Shown: piece after piece, positions 8,983-18,068 of the stretch | How positions within the stretch are numbered: the first letter of the stretch is position 1 | Layout of the letters: each line of letters opens with the position of its first letter | Assembly (NCBI GenBank): GCA_938017825.1 | Contig: CALIJE010000018.1 | Location: forward strand, 1 to 64,000 | Length of the DNA stretch: 64,000 nucleotides | Reading direction: 5' to 3' | From: an uncultured Flavobacteriaceae bacterium | Lineage (GTDB): Bacteria; Bacteroidota; Bacteroidia; Flavobacteriales; Flavobacteriaceae | The notes under the pieces: model-generated | Database searches by the model: none | What the model was told of the DNA's origin: nothing | The model's input: only the letters and a program-made list of their open reading frames with translations | Translations under genes and position numbers: made by a program

Positions 8983-9085
8983 TTTTTGTGTCTAAACGAA
9001 TTTTACATGTGAAAATATTGGCCAAAAACGACCATATTCCCTAAAAAAACGACCTGTCACACAAAAATTAGTAGGCCTAAACAAA

Positions 9086-10513
9086 TTATGATAAGGTTCT
9101 TCCCAATACTCTTCCAAAACCCAATGCGGGCGTAATGGCCATTCCACTGCAAAATGAACTTCCACTGGTAGCACCAAGTCCTAAAACCTCACCTGCAGCA
9201 TATAACCCAGGCATAGGATTACCTTCCGCATTCAAAACCTGCAATTCACTATTCACTTTTATACCACCGAAGGTGACCAGCACTGAGGCATGTACCTTCA
9301 AGGCATAAAATGGTGCTTGTGCAATAGGATGTTCCAAATAGTTTCGACCAAAATCAGGATCTATTTTTGTTCGTACCATGTCATTATAATTAGAAATGGT
9401 CTTTAATAAGTTATCTGCAGGAAGTCCTGTTTTTTCTGCCAATTGCTCTATAGAGCCTGCCATACACAATGCATTCTCTTTTCTAGCCTCTTCTTTCATT
9501 TCCGCTACCGTTCTGCCAATTATTATCGGATTGTGATTACCGTTTTCATCAGGTGCATTTAATGCCATTTCATCAAAGACGACCCAAAAACACCAATCGG
9601 GCTGTTGCATTGTCGTCAACTCACGAATTTCGGGGTTCGCCTCATCTTCGCGTATAAATCGTTCTCCAAGGGCATTTACATAAATATCTCGAGGTTGTCT
9701 ATATACTGAGGTCAAAACCATGGCCCATGCCTTATTGAAATCAACACGGCCGCTGCCTTCCTCCTCTTCCATTCCTCCCAAACTTGGAAGATGAAATTCC
9801 CCAAAACGAAATTGTCCTCCTTGTTGTTCCAAAATTACATGACCATCTGCCGTGGCTGTTGGATAACATGAACTTACCAAGGGAATACCTGGATGTTTTT
9901 GTTGAAAATAGGCCGGATTGCTTCCATAGCCTCCCGAAGTGATTACAATATTCTTTCCTCGAAAACGTACTTCTTTATCTTCTGCAGTACAAATTACAGT
10001 GTCATATCGCCCATCGGTTTTTCCTAATCCTACGAACGTATTTTCAAGATGGCATTCGATGCTACCATTCGAAACTTGCGCTTTCCATTTGGGCAGCAAT
10101 ACCTTTAGAATACTCAACGCCTTTTCGGGCCCATAAATGGTTCGTGCCGTATCATAGGCAACATGCCCATAAATAATGCGTGGGCATTCGGGAGACCATT
10201 GCATTCCGAGGTCATCTAGCCACGCAATGGTTTTTGGTGCTTCCTTTACGGCCTTTTCGACTAAGTCTAAGTCACCAGATTTATTGTTTATCCGATAAAT
10301 ATCAGCAAGGTGTTTCTCAATCGAATCTTCAATACCCTTCTCTCTTTGAAGTCGCGTTCCACCTGCACTCATATGGCCTCCCGACCAGTGCAAGGCACCA
10401 CCAACATGGTCTGATTTTTCAATTACCCCAACCTTTAATCCCCGTTCTGCGGCGGTAATTGCGCAACTCATCCCTGCTGTTCCTGCACCAACTATAAGAA
10501 TATCATAGGTCAT
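9086..10513 (-). CDS. FAD-dependent oxidoreductase, fumarate reductase / ketosteroid dehydrogenase type
   Basis: The start is taken at the ATG at 10511-10513 (MTYDILIVGAGTAG), giving 475 residues; this lies 1 bp after the hyuA stop, whereas a longer ORF would run into hyuA. The N-terminal dinucleotide motif GAGTAGMSCAITAAERG, the GGALHWSGGHMSAGGT loop and the C-terminal GLYAAGEVLGLGATSG block place it in the FAD_binding_2 family (fumarate reductases, delta-1-ketosteroid dehydrogenases, urocanate reductase). No signal peptide or heme motif, so it is probably cytosolic. It likely desaturates or reduces a double bond in the substrate processed by HyuA/HyuB (inference). Confidence 0.88.
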   Translation of the reverse strand: MTYDILIVGAGTAGMSCAITAAERGLKVGVIEKSDHVGGALHWSGGHMSAGGTRLQREKGIEDSIEKHLADIYRINNKSGDLDLVEKAVKEAPKTIAWLDDLGMQWSPECPRIIYGHVAYDTARTIYGPEKALSILKVLLPKWKAQVSNGSIECHLENTFVGLGKTDGRYDTVICTAEDKEVRFRGKNIVITSGGYGSNPAYFQQKHPGIPLVSSCYPTATADGHVILEQQGGQFRFGEFHLPSLGGMEEEEGSGRVDFNKAWAMVLTSVYRQPRDIYVNALGERFIREDEANPEIRELTTMQQPDWCFWVVFDEMALNAPDENGNHNPIIIGRTVAEMKEEARKENALCMAGSIEQLAEKTGLPADNLLKTISNYNDMVRTKIDPDFGRNYLEHPIAQAPFYALKVHASVLVTFGGIKVNSELQVLNAEGNPMPGLYAAGEVLGLGATSGSSFCSGMAITPALGFGRVLGRTLS

Positions 10514-10514
10514 A

Positions 10515-12587
10515 CTAATGATGTAAATCGATAAGGATATTTTTGTCAGCATCTACCTGTACAGCGCTATTGATGCCAACTACGGTAGTACTTTCTGTTT
10601 CTTCAATGATTGCCGGGCCATCAAATTTTTCATTCGGTTGCAAAGCATATCGATCATAAACAGGGCAATCTAAATACCCGGTTTCTTCAAAAAAAACTTT
10701 TCTCGTGCCCTTGTACCCTTCTTCGTTCCCTTTGGACGTTGAAAATTGTTCTACTTTCATCTCAGGTATAGGGCCTTGAACCACAACACGCCAGGTTACC
10801 ATTTCCATGTGCATACCTTCAATAGAGCGATTGTAACGAAATTCGTATTCTTTGATAAATCGTCTTTTAATTTCCTCCAAGTCATTTTCACTTAATAAAC
10901 CTTCAGGAAGTTCTATTGTAATTTCATGACCTTGACCGTAGTATCGCATTTCAACCACACGCTTAACGGTTGCATCTTTTTCATCGATTCCGGAATTGGC
11001 CAAAAAACCATATCCATCAGTCTCCATATCAGCAAGGAACGTATTGACCTCGTTCCAATCCAACGAATTCAATTCTGAAATATGGCTGTGAATTTTCTCG
11101 CTTGCCACTGGTGACACCAAAAAGCCTAGGGCAGATGTGACTCCGGCCCCAACTGGTATAATAAGCTTGTTTACATTTAACAACTTTGCAACGCCGAAAG
11201 AATGAACAGGACCAGCCCCTCCAAAACCTATCATATTAAAATGCCGTGGATCCATACCTTTTTCGAGAACGTGAACTCTTGCTGCGTTCGCCATATTCTC
11301 ATTGACGATCTTATGCACGCCCAAGGCGGCTTCTTCTATTGATATCCCCAGTGGTTTAGCCAACTTGGTCTCAATAGCTTGCCGAGCAGCTTCAATACTT
11401 AAGTTCATTTCACCGCCGAGGAAATAGTCAGCATTTAAGTATCCCAATACTAAATCAGCATCGGTTACGGTTGGGTTCTCCCCTCCTAAATTGTAACAGG
11501 CCGGACCTGGATCTGAAGATGCGGAATCTGGGCCAACTGTAAGTAGACCAATATTGTTGACTCGAGCTATACTTCCTCCACCGGCACCTATTTCGATTAA
11601 GTCTATCACTGGAATACGCACCGGAAGGCCACTTCCTTTCTTAAATCTCTTTACACGCCCCGCTTCGAAATGGTTCGTAATTTCTGGTTGTCCTTCATAA
11701 ATTACGCAGGCCTTGGCCGTGGTGCCACCCATATCAAAACACAACAAATTATCCTCTTCAAGATGCTTGCCGAAAAACACCCCTGCCATGGCACCGCCTG
11801 CAGGTCCTGATTCGAGCAAATGAATGGGTGATTTACGTGCACCATCAATGGTGGTTAATCTACCACTGGAAATCATAATATTGATATTTCCTTCGAAGCC
11901 GGATGCCATGAGCTGCGTTTCGAAATCCTTTAGGTATTTATCGGTAATAGGTTGCACATAAGCATTCATTGCCGTGGCAGAGCTACGCTCGTACTCACGA
12001 ATTTCGGGCATGATTTCCGAGGACAGGCTGTAATACATATTTGGCACGTGCTTCGCCAAATACTTGCCAATGGCCTGTTCATGACCAGTGTTGGCAAATG
12101 AATTCAAAAGACAGACCCCGACCGCCTCGATACCATTTTGTTTCAAGGTTTCGGCCAAATCTTTCAAGGCACCTTCATCCATCGGGGTTACGATATTACC
12201 TTGAATATCGACACGTTCAGAGATACCCATTCGCAGATTTCTAGGCACTAATGGTTTCGGCATGGTCAAGAAAATGTCATAAATATCATATCGCATTTCG
12301 CGACCGATCTCAAGGACATCTTCAAATCCCTTTGTCGTAATAAAAGCAGTCTTAGCTCCCTTTCGTTCGATTACGGCATTAGTAACCAAAGTAGTGCCAT
12401 GAACAATACCGTCTATATTTTTGACCGGAAAACCAAACTTATCCTCTAACTCCTTTACACCATTGAATATCCCAACAGTAGGGTCTGGATAGGTTGTCAA
12501 TGTTTTAGCAAAATAGAGCTTGTTGCTATTGTCATCGAACAATACAAAATCTGTAAATGTTCCCCCAATGTCTATCCCTAACTTCAT
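10515..12587 (-). CDS. hyuA: Hydantoinase A / oxoprolinase-type ATP-binding subunit
   Basis: A 690-residue protein with the HyuA fold: KLGIDIGGTFTDFVLFDD at the N-terminus (ASKHA phosphate-binding loop), GIVHGTTLVTNAVIERKG, the central ESGPAGGAMAGVFFG, FDMGGTTAKACVI and IGAGGGSIARV. It activates a cyclic amide carbonyl with ATP so that the ring can be hydrolysed, or carboxylates a ketone in related enzymes. It is encoded in the aldolase operon between an SDR and the FAD enzyme; its partner HyuB is in the next operon. The length matches two-subunit (split) systems. Confidence 0.92.
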   Translation of the reverse strand: MKLGIDIGGTFTDFVLFDDNSNKLYFAKTLTTYPDPTVGIFNGVKELEDKFGFPVKNIDGIVHGTTLVTNAVIERKGAKTAFITTKGFEDVLEIGREMRYDIYDIFLTMPKPLVPRNLRMGISERVDIQGNIVTPMDEGALKDLAETLKQNGIEAVGVCLLNSFANTGHEQAIGKYLAKHVPNMYYSLSSEIMPEIREYERSSATAMNAYVQPITDKYLKDFETQLMASGFEGNINIMISSGRLTTIDGARKSPIHLLESGPAGGAMAGVFFGKHLEEDNLLCFDMGGTTAKACVIYEGQPEITNHFEAGRVKRFKKGSGLPVRIPVIDLIEIGAGGGSIARVNNIGLLTVGPDSASSDPGPACYNLGGENPTVTDADLVLGYLNADYFLGGEMNLSIEAARQAIETKLAKPLGISIEEAALGVHKIVNENMANAARVHVLEKGMDPRHFNMIGFGGAGPVHSFGVAKLLNVNKLIIPVGAGVTSALGFLVSPVASEKIHSHISELNSLDWNEVNTFLADMETDGYGFLANSGIDEKDATVKRVVEMRYYGQGHEITIELPEGLLSENDLEEIKRRFIKEYEFRYNRSIEGMHMEMVTWRVVVQGPIPEMKVEQFSTSKGNEEGYKGTRKVFFEETGYLDCPVYDRYALQPNEKFDGPAIIEETESTTVVGINSAVQVDADKNILIDLHH

Positions 12588-12614
12588 TTTATAAATTCAA
12601 GTATTCTGTATTTT

Positions 12615-13448
12615 TTAGTGGTACTCCTCCCCCCCGGAAACATTCATTGCTTCCCCGGTAATATAGTCTGCCTGATCCGATGCCAAGAAGGCGACGGCTT
12701 TTGCTATATCCTCAACAAGACCAGTTCTTTTTAAAGGGTTCTTGTCGACGATACGTTGAAGGTAATCGTCATATTCAAGACCCAACTTGTCACTGAAGAA
12801 TTTATTCTGCCAATGACCTAAGCCCGTGGTAATGTGATTCGGACAAACAGCATTTACACGAATTTTATATTCACCTAGTTCCACGGCATTAGACCTTGTT
12901 AAACCGATCATACCATGTTTTGAAGCAGTATAGGCGGCCGCAAACGGAAACCCCGATTTAGCAGCTTGGCTCGCGATATTAACTATTGACCCTCCCTTAC
13001 CTTGGGCTATCATTTGAATTGCAGCATGCTTGGAACACAAAAAGGCACCCTTAAGGTTCACATCAAGTACAGCATCCCAACTGTCCTCTTTAAATTCAGT
13101 AAAGGGTTCCATAATATATCCTACCCCGGCATTGTTGACCATAATGTCGACACTTCCAAAGGCACTGCACGTCTTGGCCACAAGGTTCGCAACTTGGTCC
13201 TCAAAGCGAATATCACAAACAATGGCCAAGGCATTTACACCTTTATTTTTGGCCTTTTTTACTATAGTCTCCATATCATCGGTGGTGCCAATGTGTTCTT
13301 CGCTAAAGTTTTCACCCTGTGCATTACCAATATCCGAGACCACTACATCGCATCCCAGTTCGGCCAGTTTTAAAACAATTGCCTCACCTATGCCATCAAT
13401 ACGACCCGAACCAGTTACAATTGCCGTTTTTCCTTTCAAATTATACAT
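12615..13448 (-). CDS. Short-chain dehydrogenase/reductase (SDR)
   Basis: A 277-residue classical SDR with TGSGRIDGIGEAIVLKLAE (glycine-rich NAD(P) loop, with an unusual 3-residue insertion), NNAGVGYIM, and the catalytic Tyr-x3-Lys in YTASKHGMIGLTRS. The C-terminus DYITGEAMNVSGGEEYH is standard. It oxidises or reduces a hydroxyl/keto group in the cytosol. It lies 27 bp upstream of hyuA in the same operon and 13 bp after the HapK-like gene. The substrate is unknown. Confidence 0.9.
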   Translation of the reverse strand: MYNLKGKTAIVTGSGRIDGIGEAIVLKLAELGCDVVVSDIGNAQGENFSEEHIGTTDDMETIVKKAKNKGVNALAIVCDIRFEDQVANLVAKTCSAFGSVDIMVNNAGVGYIMEPFTEFKEDSWDAVLDVNLKGAFLCSKHAAIQMIAQGKGGSIVNIASQAAKSGFPFAAAYTASKHGMIGLTRSNAVELGEYKIRVNAVCPNHITTGLGHWQNKFFSDKLGLEYDDYLQRIVDKNPLKRTGLVEDIAKAVAFLASDQADYITGEAMNVSGGEEYH

Positions 13449-13461
13449 GGTAAGAAACTAT

Positions 13462-13773
13462 TTAAGCGATTTGTTCCGAAATGATAAACATTGGATTATC
13501 TGCAAATCCTTGAAATTCAGTCGCCACTTTTTTCATGGCCTCTGAACCAACTTCTTCACCAAGCTTTGACATATCGTTAATCTGTAAAACTTCGCAATAC
13601 TGATAGGGAGAAGGATTATCGGTGCCCATGATATTACCTAAACGAAATACTTTAAAATCATCAACCGATGTCATTTTCGACGCTGTAGGAACATCGGTAT
13701 CCTTGGCCCATTGCTCATACGCCTCTTTGGCATTTCCATCCTTTAAATTGAATAAAACAACTAGTGCTGACAT
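13462..13773 (-). CDS. HapK/RedY-like dimeric alpha+beta barrel protein
   Basis: A 103-residue protein: SALVVLFNLKDGNAKEAYEQ at the start, SVDDFKVFRLGNIMG and PYQYCEVLQIND in the middle, and FADNPMFIISEQIA at the end. This is the pattern I recognise from REDY-like protein HapK, a ferredoxin-like dimeric barrel found in prodigiosin-type (tripyrrole) and indolic biosynthetic clusters. The catalytic role in most members is unknown. In this operon it lies between the aldolase and the SDR, so an isomerase or cyclase-type step on a ring substrate is possible. The assignment is from memory of the family pattern, not a search. Confidence 0.7.
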   Translation of the reverse strand: MSALVVLFNLKDGNAKEAYEQWAKDTDVPTASKMTSVDDFKVFRLGNIMGTDNPSPYQYCEVLQINDMSKLGEEVGSEAMKKVATEFQGFADNPMFIISEQIA

Positions 13774-13796
13774 AGTTTTGTTTTTATTATTTGAGT

Positions 13797-14558
13797 TTAT
13801 TTTCTTGCTTTAAGAAAAGCACTGCCCGCAGTCTTGATCAAACCTTGTACGGAATTCATAACCATAGAGGCCCCTTTAGTTATTAAAGCTTCGGCACCTT
13901 CAGCATTTCCTGCAACAGTACCAAACCATTTTCCAGACTCTAGAATCGTGTCGAAGATCTCATCCAATACTTTTCTGACCTCTTCGTGCGCCGGACCATC
14001 GTAATATCCCATAGACATGGCCAAATCTCTTGGGCCAATGATAAAACCATCCACACCATCAATCTTACACAATTCGGGTAAGTTCTTAACACATTCCAAC
14101 GATTCAATCTGTGGCATTACCAAGGTTTGTTCGTTTGCAAAAGAAACATAATCTGCCTGGTTCATAGGTCCTTGCATATAATCTGAAGCACGAACAGGAC
14201 CCAGTCCTCGTTTCCCCATCGGCGGATATTTAATAGCTTCTACCAAAGTTTTGACATCGTCTGCATTATCTATCGTGGGCATCATTACACCCATAATGCC
14301 AGCATCCATATACTGTAAAATCAATTTGGCGTCTACACTTCGTATTCTAGCAAGTGGTGTTGTATTTCTTAGCTCGCATGCCCGCACCATATTGGTGATA
14401 TCGGAGGCGCTGATTGCACCATGCTCCCCGTCGATCATATAGAAATCCATTCCCAGGAGGCCTATATATTCACAAATGGTGGGGTCGATGGTAGGGGAAA
14501 TTACCCCAAGACCGGCCTTTCCTTCTTGTATTCTTTTCTTAAGTTGGTTTTCTTTCAT
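13797..14558 (-). CDS. HpcH/HpaI family aldolase
   Basis: A 253-residue class II pyruvate-type aldolase or CoA-ester lyase. Family positions are present: the catalytic His in DGEHGAIS, the substrate Arg in PLARIRS, the metal ligand Glu in VMPQIES and Asp in IIGPRDLAMSMG. Enzymes of this family cleave 4-hydroxy-2-oxo acids or 2-keto-3-deoxy sugars to pyruvate and an aldehyde. It is the first gene of the operon aldolase-hapK-SDR-hyuA-flavoprotein and is preceded by a doubled operator. The pyruvate released would feed the AceE/AceF complex encoded 14 kb away. Confidence 0.9.
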   Translation of the reverse strand: MKENQLKKRIQEGKAGLGVISPTIDPTICEYIGLLGMDFYMIDGEHGAISASDITNMVRACELRNTTPLARIRSVDAKLILQYMDAGIMGVMMPTIDNADDVKTLVEAIKYPPMGKRGLGPVRASDYMQGPMNQADYVSFANEQTLVMPQIESLECVKNLPELCKIDGVDGFIIGPRDLAMSMGYYDGPAHEEVRKVLDEIFDTILESGKWFGTVAGNAEGAEALITKGASMVMNSVQGLIKTAGSAFLKARK

Positions 14559-14689
14559 ATAATTCTATTGCTTTGGCTTGTTGGAATTGGTTATCACAAC
14601 TTTTGAAGAAAGGGGTTAAACCAATGGCCATACGATTATACACGAATTATTCAGTCCAATTTCGTTTCAATGGAACAATTTACAAAAAA

Positions 14690-14728
14690 TAGTTAACATT
14701 ATTAATAATTAACCATGTTAATCATTAA
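14690..14728 (-). promoter_or_regulatory. Operator-like element B (long form) before the aldolase operon
   Basis: A 39-bp element with TTAA at offsets 4, 13, 20, 29 and 36: TAGTTAAC, spacer, ATTAA, then a second dyad ATTAAC...TTAATCATTAA. It lies 131 bp upstream of the aldolase ATG in a 293-bp gap that holds nothing else I can recognise. The same offsets occur in five other elements of the window. Confidence 0.75.
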
Positions 14729-14851
14729 AAACACCATTTTGTCTCAAACATTGCCCATAAATTTTGCGGAAAACGCCGTAGAAAGAAGAGTTCATTAAGA
14801 TATTAAAATAGGGCCGATTATGGCCGAAAATTGATGTTAAATGTGAACTAG

Positions 14852-15379
14852 TTAGCGAATCGGTTCGCCTTTGGCGATTTTATCCCGCACAAAGTTCATT
14901 AAGCCGCCAGCCTCGGCAACCTTAGAAACGAAAGGTGCAGCAGGTACCGAGGTAAATTCGGTGCCTTTGCTTAGATTCTTTATAATACCCTTGTCCGCAT
15001 CGTATTCCAACTCATCACCGGTGTCACAACCCAGATGCATATCATCATCAGAAGTTACGAATGGAAGGCCATAGTTGATGGCATTGCGAAACTGCAAACG
15101 TGCGAAACTTGTCGCAAAAACTGCCTGAATACCCGCGCCCATCAATCCGGCTATCACATGTTCAATGGATTTTCCACCCCCTGCAAAGTTATGATTTGCT
15201 ACAATAAACGTAAACCCTTTGTCCTTGAATCCGTTTATCTTGTTGAATTCTTCCTTTACGCCCGACATTACAATTTTGCTATTTTCTTCAGGGTCAATTG
15301 CTGATGTCCAATGGTCAGAAGTAATAATATCGTATGCCATGACATAGTCATCCGCTACCCAACATGTTCCTTTTATCAT
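14852..15379 (-). CDS. LeuD-like small subunit of an aconitase-superfamily hydro-lyase, divergent active site
   Basis: A 175-residue swivelling-domain protein, normal length for stand-alone LeuD/HacB subunits. The family loop NFGCGSSREHA is replaced by NFAGGGKSIEH at residues 64-74, and the N-terminal NIDTDxIIP motif by AYDIITSDHW. The general fold landmarks (ARLQFRNAINYGLPFV) are kept. The usual catalytic Ser and substrate Arg are therefore altered, suggesting a different substrate from isopropylmalate. Its large subunit is two genes upstream in the operon, with an amine oxidase gene between them, 10 bp away. Confidence 0.82.
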   Translation of the reverse strand: MIKGTCWVADDYVMAYDIITSDHWTSAIDPEENSKIVMSGVKEEFNKINGFKDKGFTFIVANHNFAGGGKSIEHVIAGLMGAGIQAVFATSFARLQFRNAINYGLPFVTSDDDMHLGCDTGDELEYDADKGIIKNLSKGTEFTSVPAAPFVSKVAEAGGLMNFVRDKIAKGEPIR

Positions 15380-15389
15380 GAATTATATT

Positions 15390-16742
15390 TTAAGTCACTA
15401 TTTCGTTAAAAACCCTGCGTGCCGATTCGGCCGCCCCTTCCATTCCTCTAGATTCTTTTGCAGTGTGCTCGCCAGCGAAATGCATATTCCCAGCTGGCTT
15501 GATCATATCTTCGAACCAAGCCGCCTGGCCCACACCAAATTCTACATAGGCACCTTTGTTAAATGGATATTTACCCCAGTTCTGTTGTCCTAAATACCCA
15601 ATTTTTCCTTTAGTGGACGGTCTTATTTCATTGATCTTCTTTATGGTAAAATCAGCCACTTCCTTGTCAGACATGTTATCAAAAAATGCCGTGCCGGCGC
15701 CATTGACCCAGCATGCCAGTTCCTTTTCGGTCGGTGAGGAGCTCATATTCATAATTCGTTCTAAAGGCGTGTCCGTCCACATATCAACGGGCGCGCCGTC
15801 CTCTTCCCAGAATGGTTCGCTATGTGTTAAGTGTATTTGCGTAATATTCGTATAACTCAATTCGCTTATGGCCTTTTTTTGATTGTCATTTAAAGAAAGG
15901 TTCATTTTTACATCACGCAAAGTGGTGAATGGAATGGTAGATACTACTTTCTTAGAGCGAAATTTTGAACCGTCTGCACAGCTCACCGTAACGCCATTAT
16001 CACGATCATCAATCGCCGTAACCATTTTATCGGTCCTAACGGGATTGTCTAGACTTGTTGCAATAGAATTGATAAAGTGCTTCGAGCCGCCTTTAAAATT
16101 CAACACACGTTCAGAGCCATTGAATTTTCTAAATGCCGAACTGTGATAGGCATTGATTGCCGAGGTTTCCCTAATATCATTATAATTGGCACTGATATTG
16201 GCCAAATCGATCTGCTCTTCGGTTAAACCGTTTCTCTTTAAGAGCGCGCTATAGATTTCATCAAAATCGGGCTTTTGATACCATTGATCCAAAGCTGTTA
16301 ATTGAGGAGATTTTGCAAAGGCCGTAAATTGCAAGTAAGCGGGATTCGTTTTGGGGTCGGGCCAAGTGCCATACAACTTGCCCTCAGTGTAAATTGCTGT
16401 TGGCGAGCGCATATAGTCGGTAATATCGATCATCTCGGTATTGAATTCCTTGACCAACTTCATAACCTCGGTGTACTTATCACCAATTCCTCTTCCACCA
16501 ACTTCACGGCCAATATCATCTCTTGAAAACATTCGCCCGCCAATTCTATCACTGCCCTCTAACACAAGATATTCTTTGCCAGCTTTGTTTAGCAGATGCG
16601 CCAAGTACAATCCTGCAAGGCCACCCCCCAGAATTAGAATCTCGGCATCATAGCGAGGAGCGGCATCAGCACATGAGATGGGCAGTAAGCCTAAAGCCAT
16701 TCCTGCCGCACCTGATTTTTGTATGAAGGTTCTTCTTTTCAA
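15390..16742 (-). CDS. Tat-exported flavin amine oxidase family protein 1
   Basis: A 450-residue protein. The N-terminus MKRRTFIQKSGAAGMALG is a twin-arginine signal, followed by a possible lipobox Cys (PISC). The FAD loop ILILGGGLAGLYLAHLLNKAG begins near residue 34, with SDRIGGRMFSRD and the C-terminal FAGEHTAKESRGMEGAAES block typical of monoamine-oxidase/polyamine-oxidase proteins. It probably acts in the periplasm on an amine or another electron-rich carbon-nitrogen or carbon-carbon bond. Its place between the two cytosolic hydro-lyase subunit genes is odd and shows that a periplasmic and a cytosolic step are co-expressed. Confidence 0.88.
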   Translation of the reverse strand: MKRRTFIQKSGAAGMALGLLPISCADAAPRYDAEILILGGGLAGLYLAHLLNKAGKEYLVLEGSDRIGGRMFSRDDIGREVGGRGIGDKYTEVMKLVKEFNTEMIDITDYMRSPTAIYTEGKLYGTWPDPKTNPAYLQFTAFAKSPQLTALDQWYQKPDFDEIYSALLKRNGLTEEQIDLANISANYNDIRETSAINAYHSSAFRKFNGSERVLNFKGGSKHFINSIATSLDNPVRTDKMVTAIDDRDNGVTVSCADGSKFRSKKVVSTIPFTTLRDVKMNLSLNDNQKKAISELSYTNITQIHLTHSEPFWEEDGAPVDMWTDTPLERIMNMSSSPTEKELACWVNGAGTAFFDNMSDKEVADFTIKKINEIRPSTKGKIGYLGQQNWGKYPFNKGAYVEFGVGQAAWFEDMIKPAGNMHFAGEHTAKESRGMEGAAESARRVFNEIVT

Positions 16743-16749
16743 TGAAATT

Positions 16750-18018
16750 CTAAATGTCGAATGTTCGTGGATCGGTTACTTCACCTCTGATGGCGGAGGC
16801 GGCCACCACAGAAGGCGACGTTAAATATATTTGGGCATTTCGGCTACCCATGCGCCCGGTCATATTGCGGTTTCCTGCACTAAGTACAATATCCCCATCA
16901 CCGGCAACACCTGTATGTATCCCAGCGCAAGAAGCGCAGCTAGGCGTATCTATGGCCACACCAGCTTTAATCAAAGTTTCTAGATGCCCAGCTTGTAAGG
17001 CCTCTAAATAAACCGTTTGGCTTGCCGGCACCAAAATCATATTCACATCTCGATGCACCTGCTTGTCTTTCATGATTTCAGCCAAAGTTGCGATATCTTC
17101 CAAACGACCATTCGTGCACGTACCTACAAAAGCTTTGTTGAATTTCGTCCCGATGAGCTTATCAACCGTAACAGTATCATCTAGTTTGCCCGGCATGGCG
17201 ACCGTAGGTGCCAGGTCAGAAATATCAATATCGTAAACCATGTCATATGCTGCGTCAGCATCGCTGGTCACAAAGTCCCATTTGTCATTTGTTCTTCGTC
17301 TCAAATATCTTTCCGTAATCACATCCGGTGCCACAATGCCGTTTTTCGCGCCTAAATCAACGGTCATATTACATAGTGTCATACGCCCGGCCATACTCAT
17401 ACTTTCTATTGCAGGTCCTGTGAATTCCAATGACTTATATAGCAAATGGCCGTTCCAGTGCATCATGCCCATAATATGCAAACTCAAATCTTTGGCCATT
17501 ACCCATGGCTGCCACTTGCCCGTAATATTAAATTTCACTGACTTTGGAATTCTAAACCATGCCTTTCCAGTGGCCATGGCAACTGCCGCATCTGTAACGC
17601 CAATGGCATTCCCTACGGCACCAACAGCACCATATGTATTCGCATGTGAGTCGGTTCCAATACTAATGGTACCCGGCAATACGTGCCCCTGCTCAACCAT
17701 AATTTGATGCGCAATACCTTGCCGACCCAAGTCATAGAAATTAGTAATGTTGTGTTCTTTGACCACCTCACGCCATTCATTCAACATATTTGCAAATCGT
17801 TGTGTCGGTGGTGGTACCAAGTGGTCTGAGACGCATATAACCTTGTCTTTATCAAAGACCTCGGTTTTTCCCAAAGACCTAAATTTATCAAAGCATTGGC
17901 GTCCTAAAAAATCCATGGTCATCACGGAATGTATATCTGTCCAAACCAATTCACCCGGTATTACTTTATCCCGGCCGCTACTGCGCGCCATAATCTTCTC
18001 TGTAATGGTCATTCCCAT
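16750..18018 (-). CDS. LeuC/HacA-like large subunit of an aconitase-superfamily hydro-lyase
   Basis: A 422-residue protein, the length of two-subunit homoaconitase or dimethylmaleate-hydratase large subunits rather than true LeuC (about 465). The [4Fe-4S] ligands are in place: C301 (GTCTNGRLED), C361 and C364 (PSCASCAG). The GTDSHANTYGAVGAVG loop and GRMGSRNAQIYL end motif are canonical. It would add or remove water across a double bond in a di- or tricarboxylate. It lies 7 bp before the amine oxidase gene and 50 bp after the first gene of the operon. Confidence 0.9.
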   Translation of the reverse strand: MGMTITEKIMARSSGRDKVIPGELVWTDIHSVMTMDFLGRQCFDKFRSLGKTEVFDKDKVICVSDHLVPPPTQRFANMLNEWREVVKEHNITNFYDLGRQGIAHQIMVEQGHVLPGTISIGTDSHANTYGAVGAVGNAIGVTDAAVAMATGKAWFRIPKSVKFNITGKWQPWVMAKDLSLHIMGMMHWNGHLLYKSLEFTGPAIESMSMAGRMTLCNMTVDLGAKNGIVAPDVITERYLRRRTNDKWDFVTSDADAAYDMVYDIDISDLAPTVAMPGKLDDTVTVDKLIGTKFNKAFVGTCTNGRLEDIATLAEIMKDKQVHRDVNMILVPASQTVYLEALQAGHLETLIKAGVAIDTPSCASCAGIHTGVAGDGDIVLSAGNRNMTGRMGSRNAQIYLTSPSVVAASAIRGEVTDPRTFDI

Positions 18019-18068
18019 ATGGTGTGGTGTTTTATTCTACTAAAAATAAGTTGTATCAGGCAATGACT

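Noticed and set aside
8992-9177. Short minus-strand ORF between hyuB and the flavoprotein
   Set aside because: It runs into the flavoprotein gene in another frame and has no recognisable protein features.
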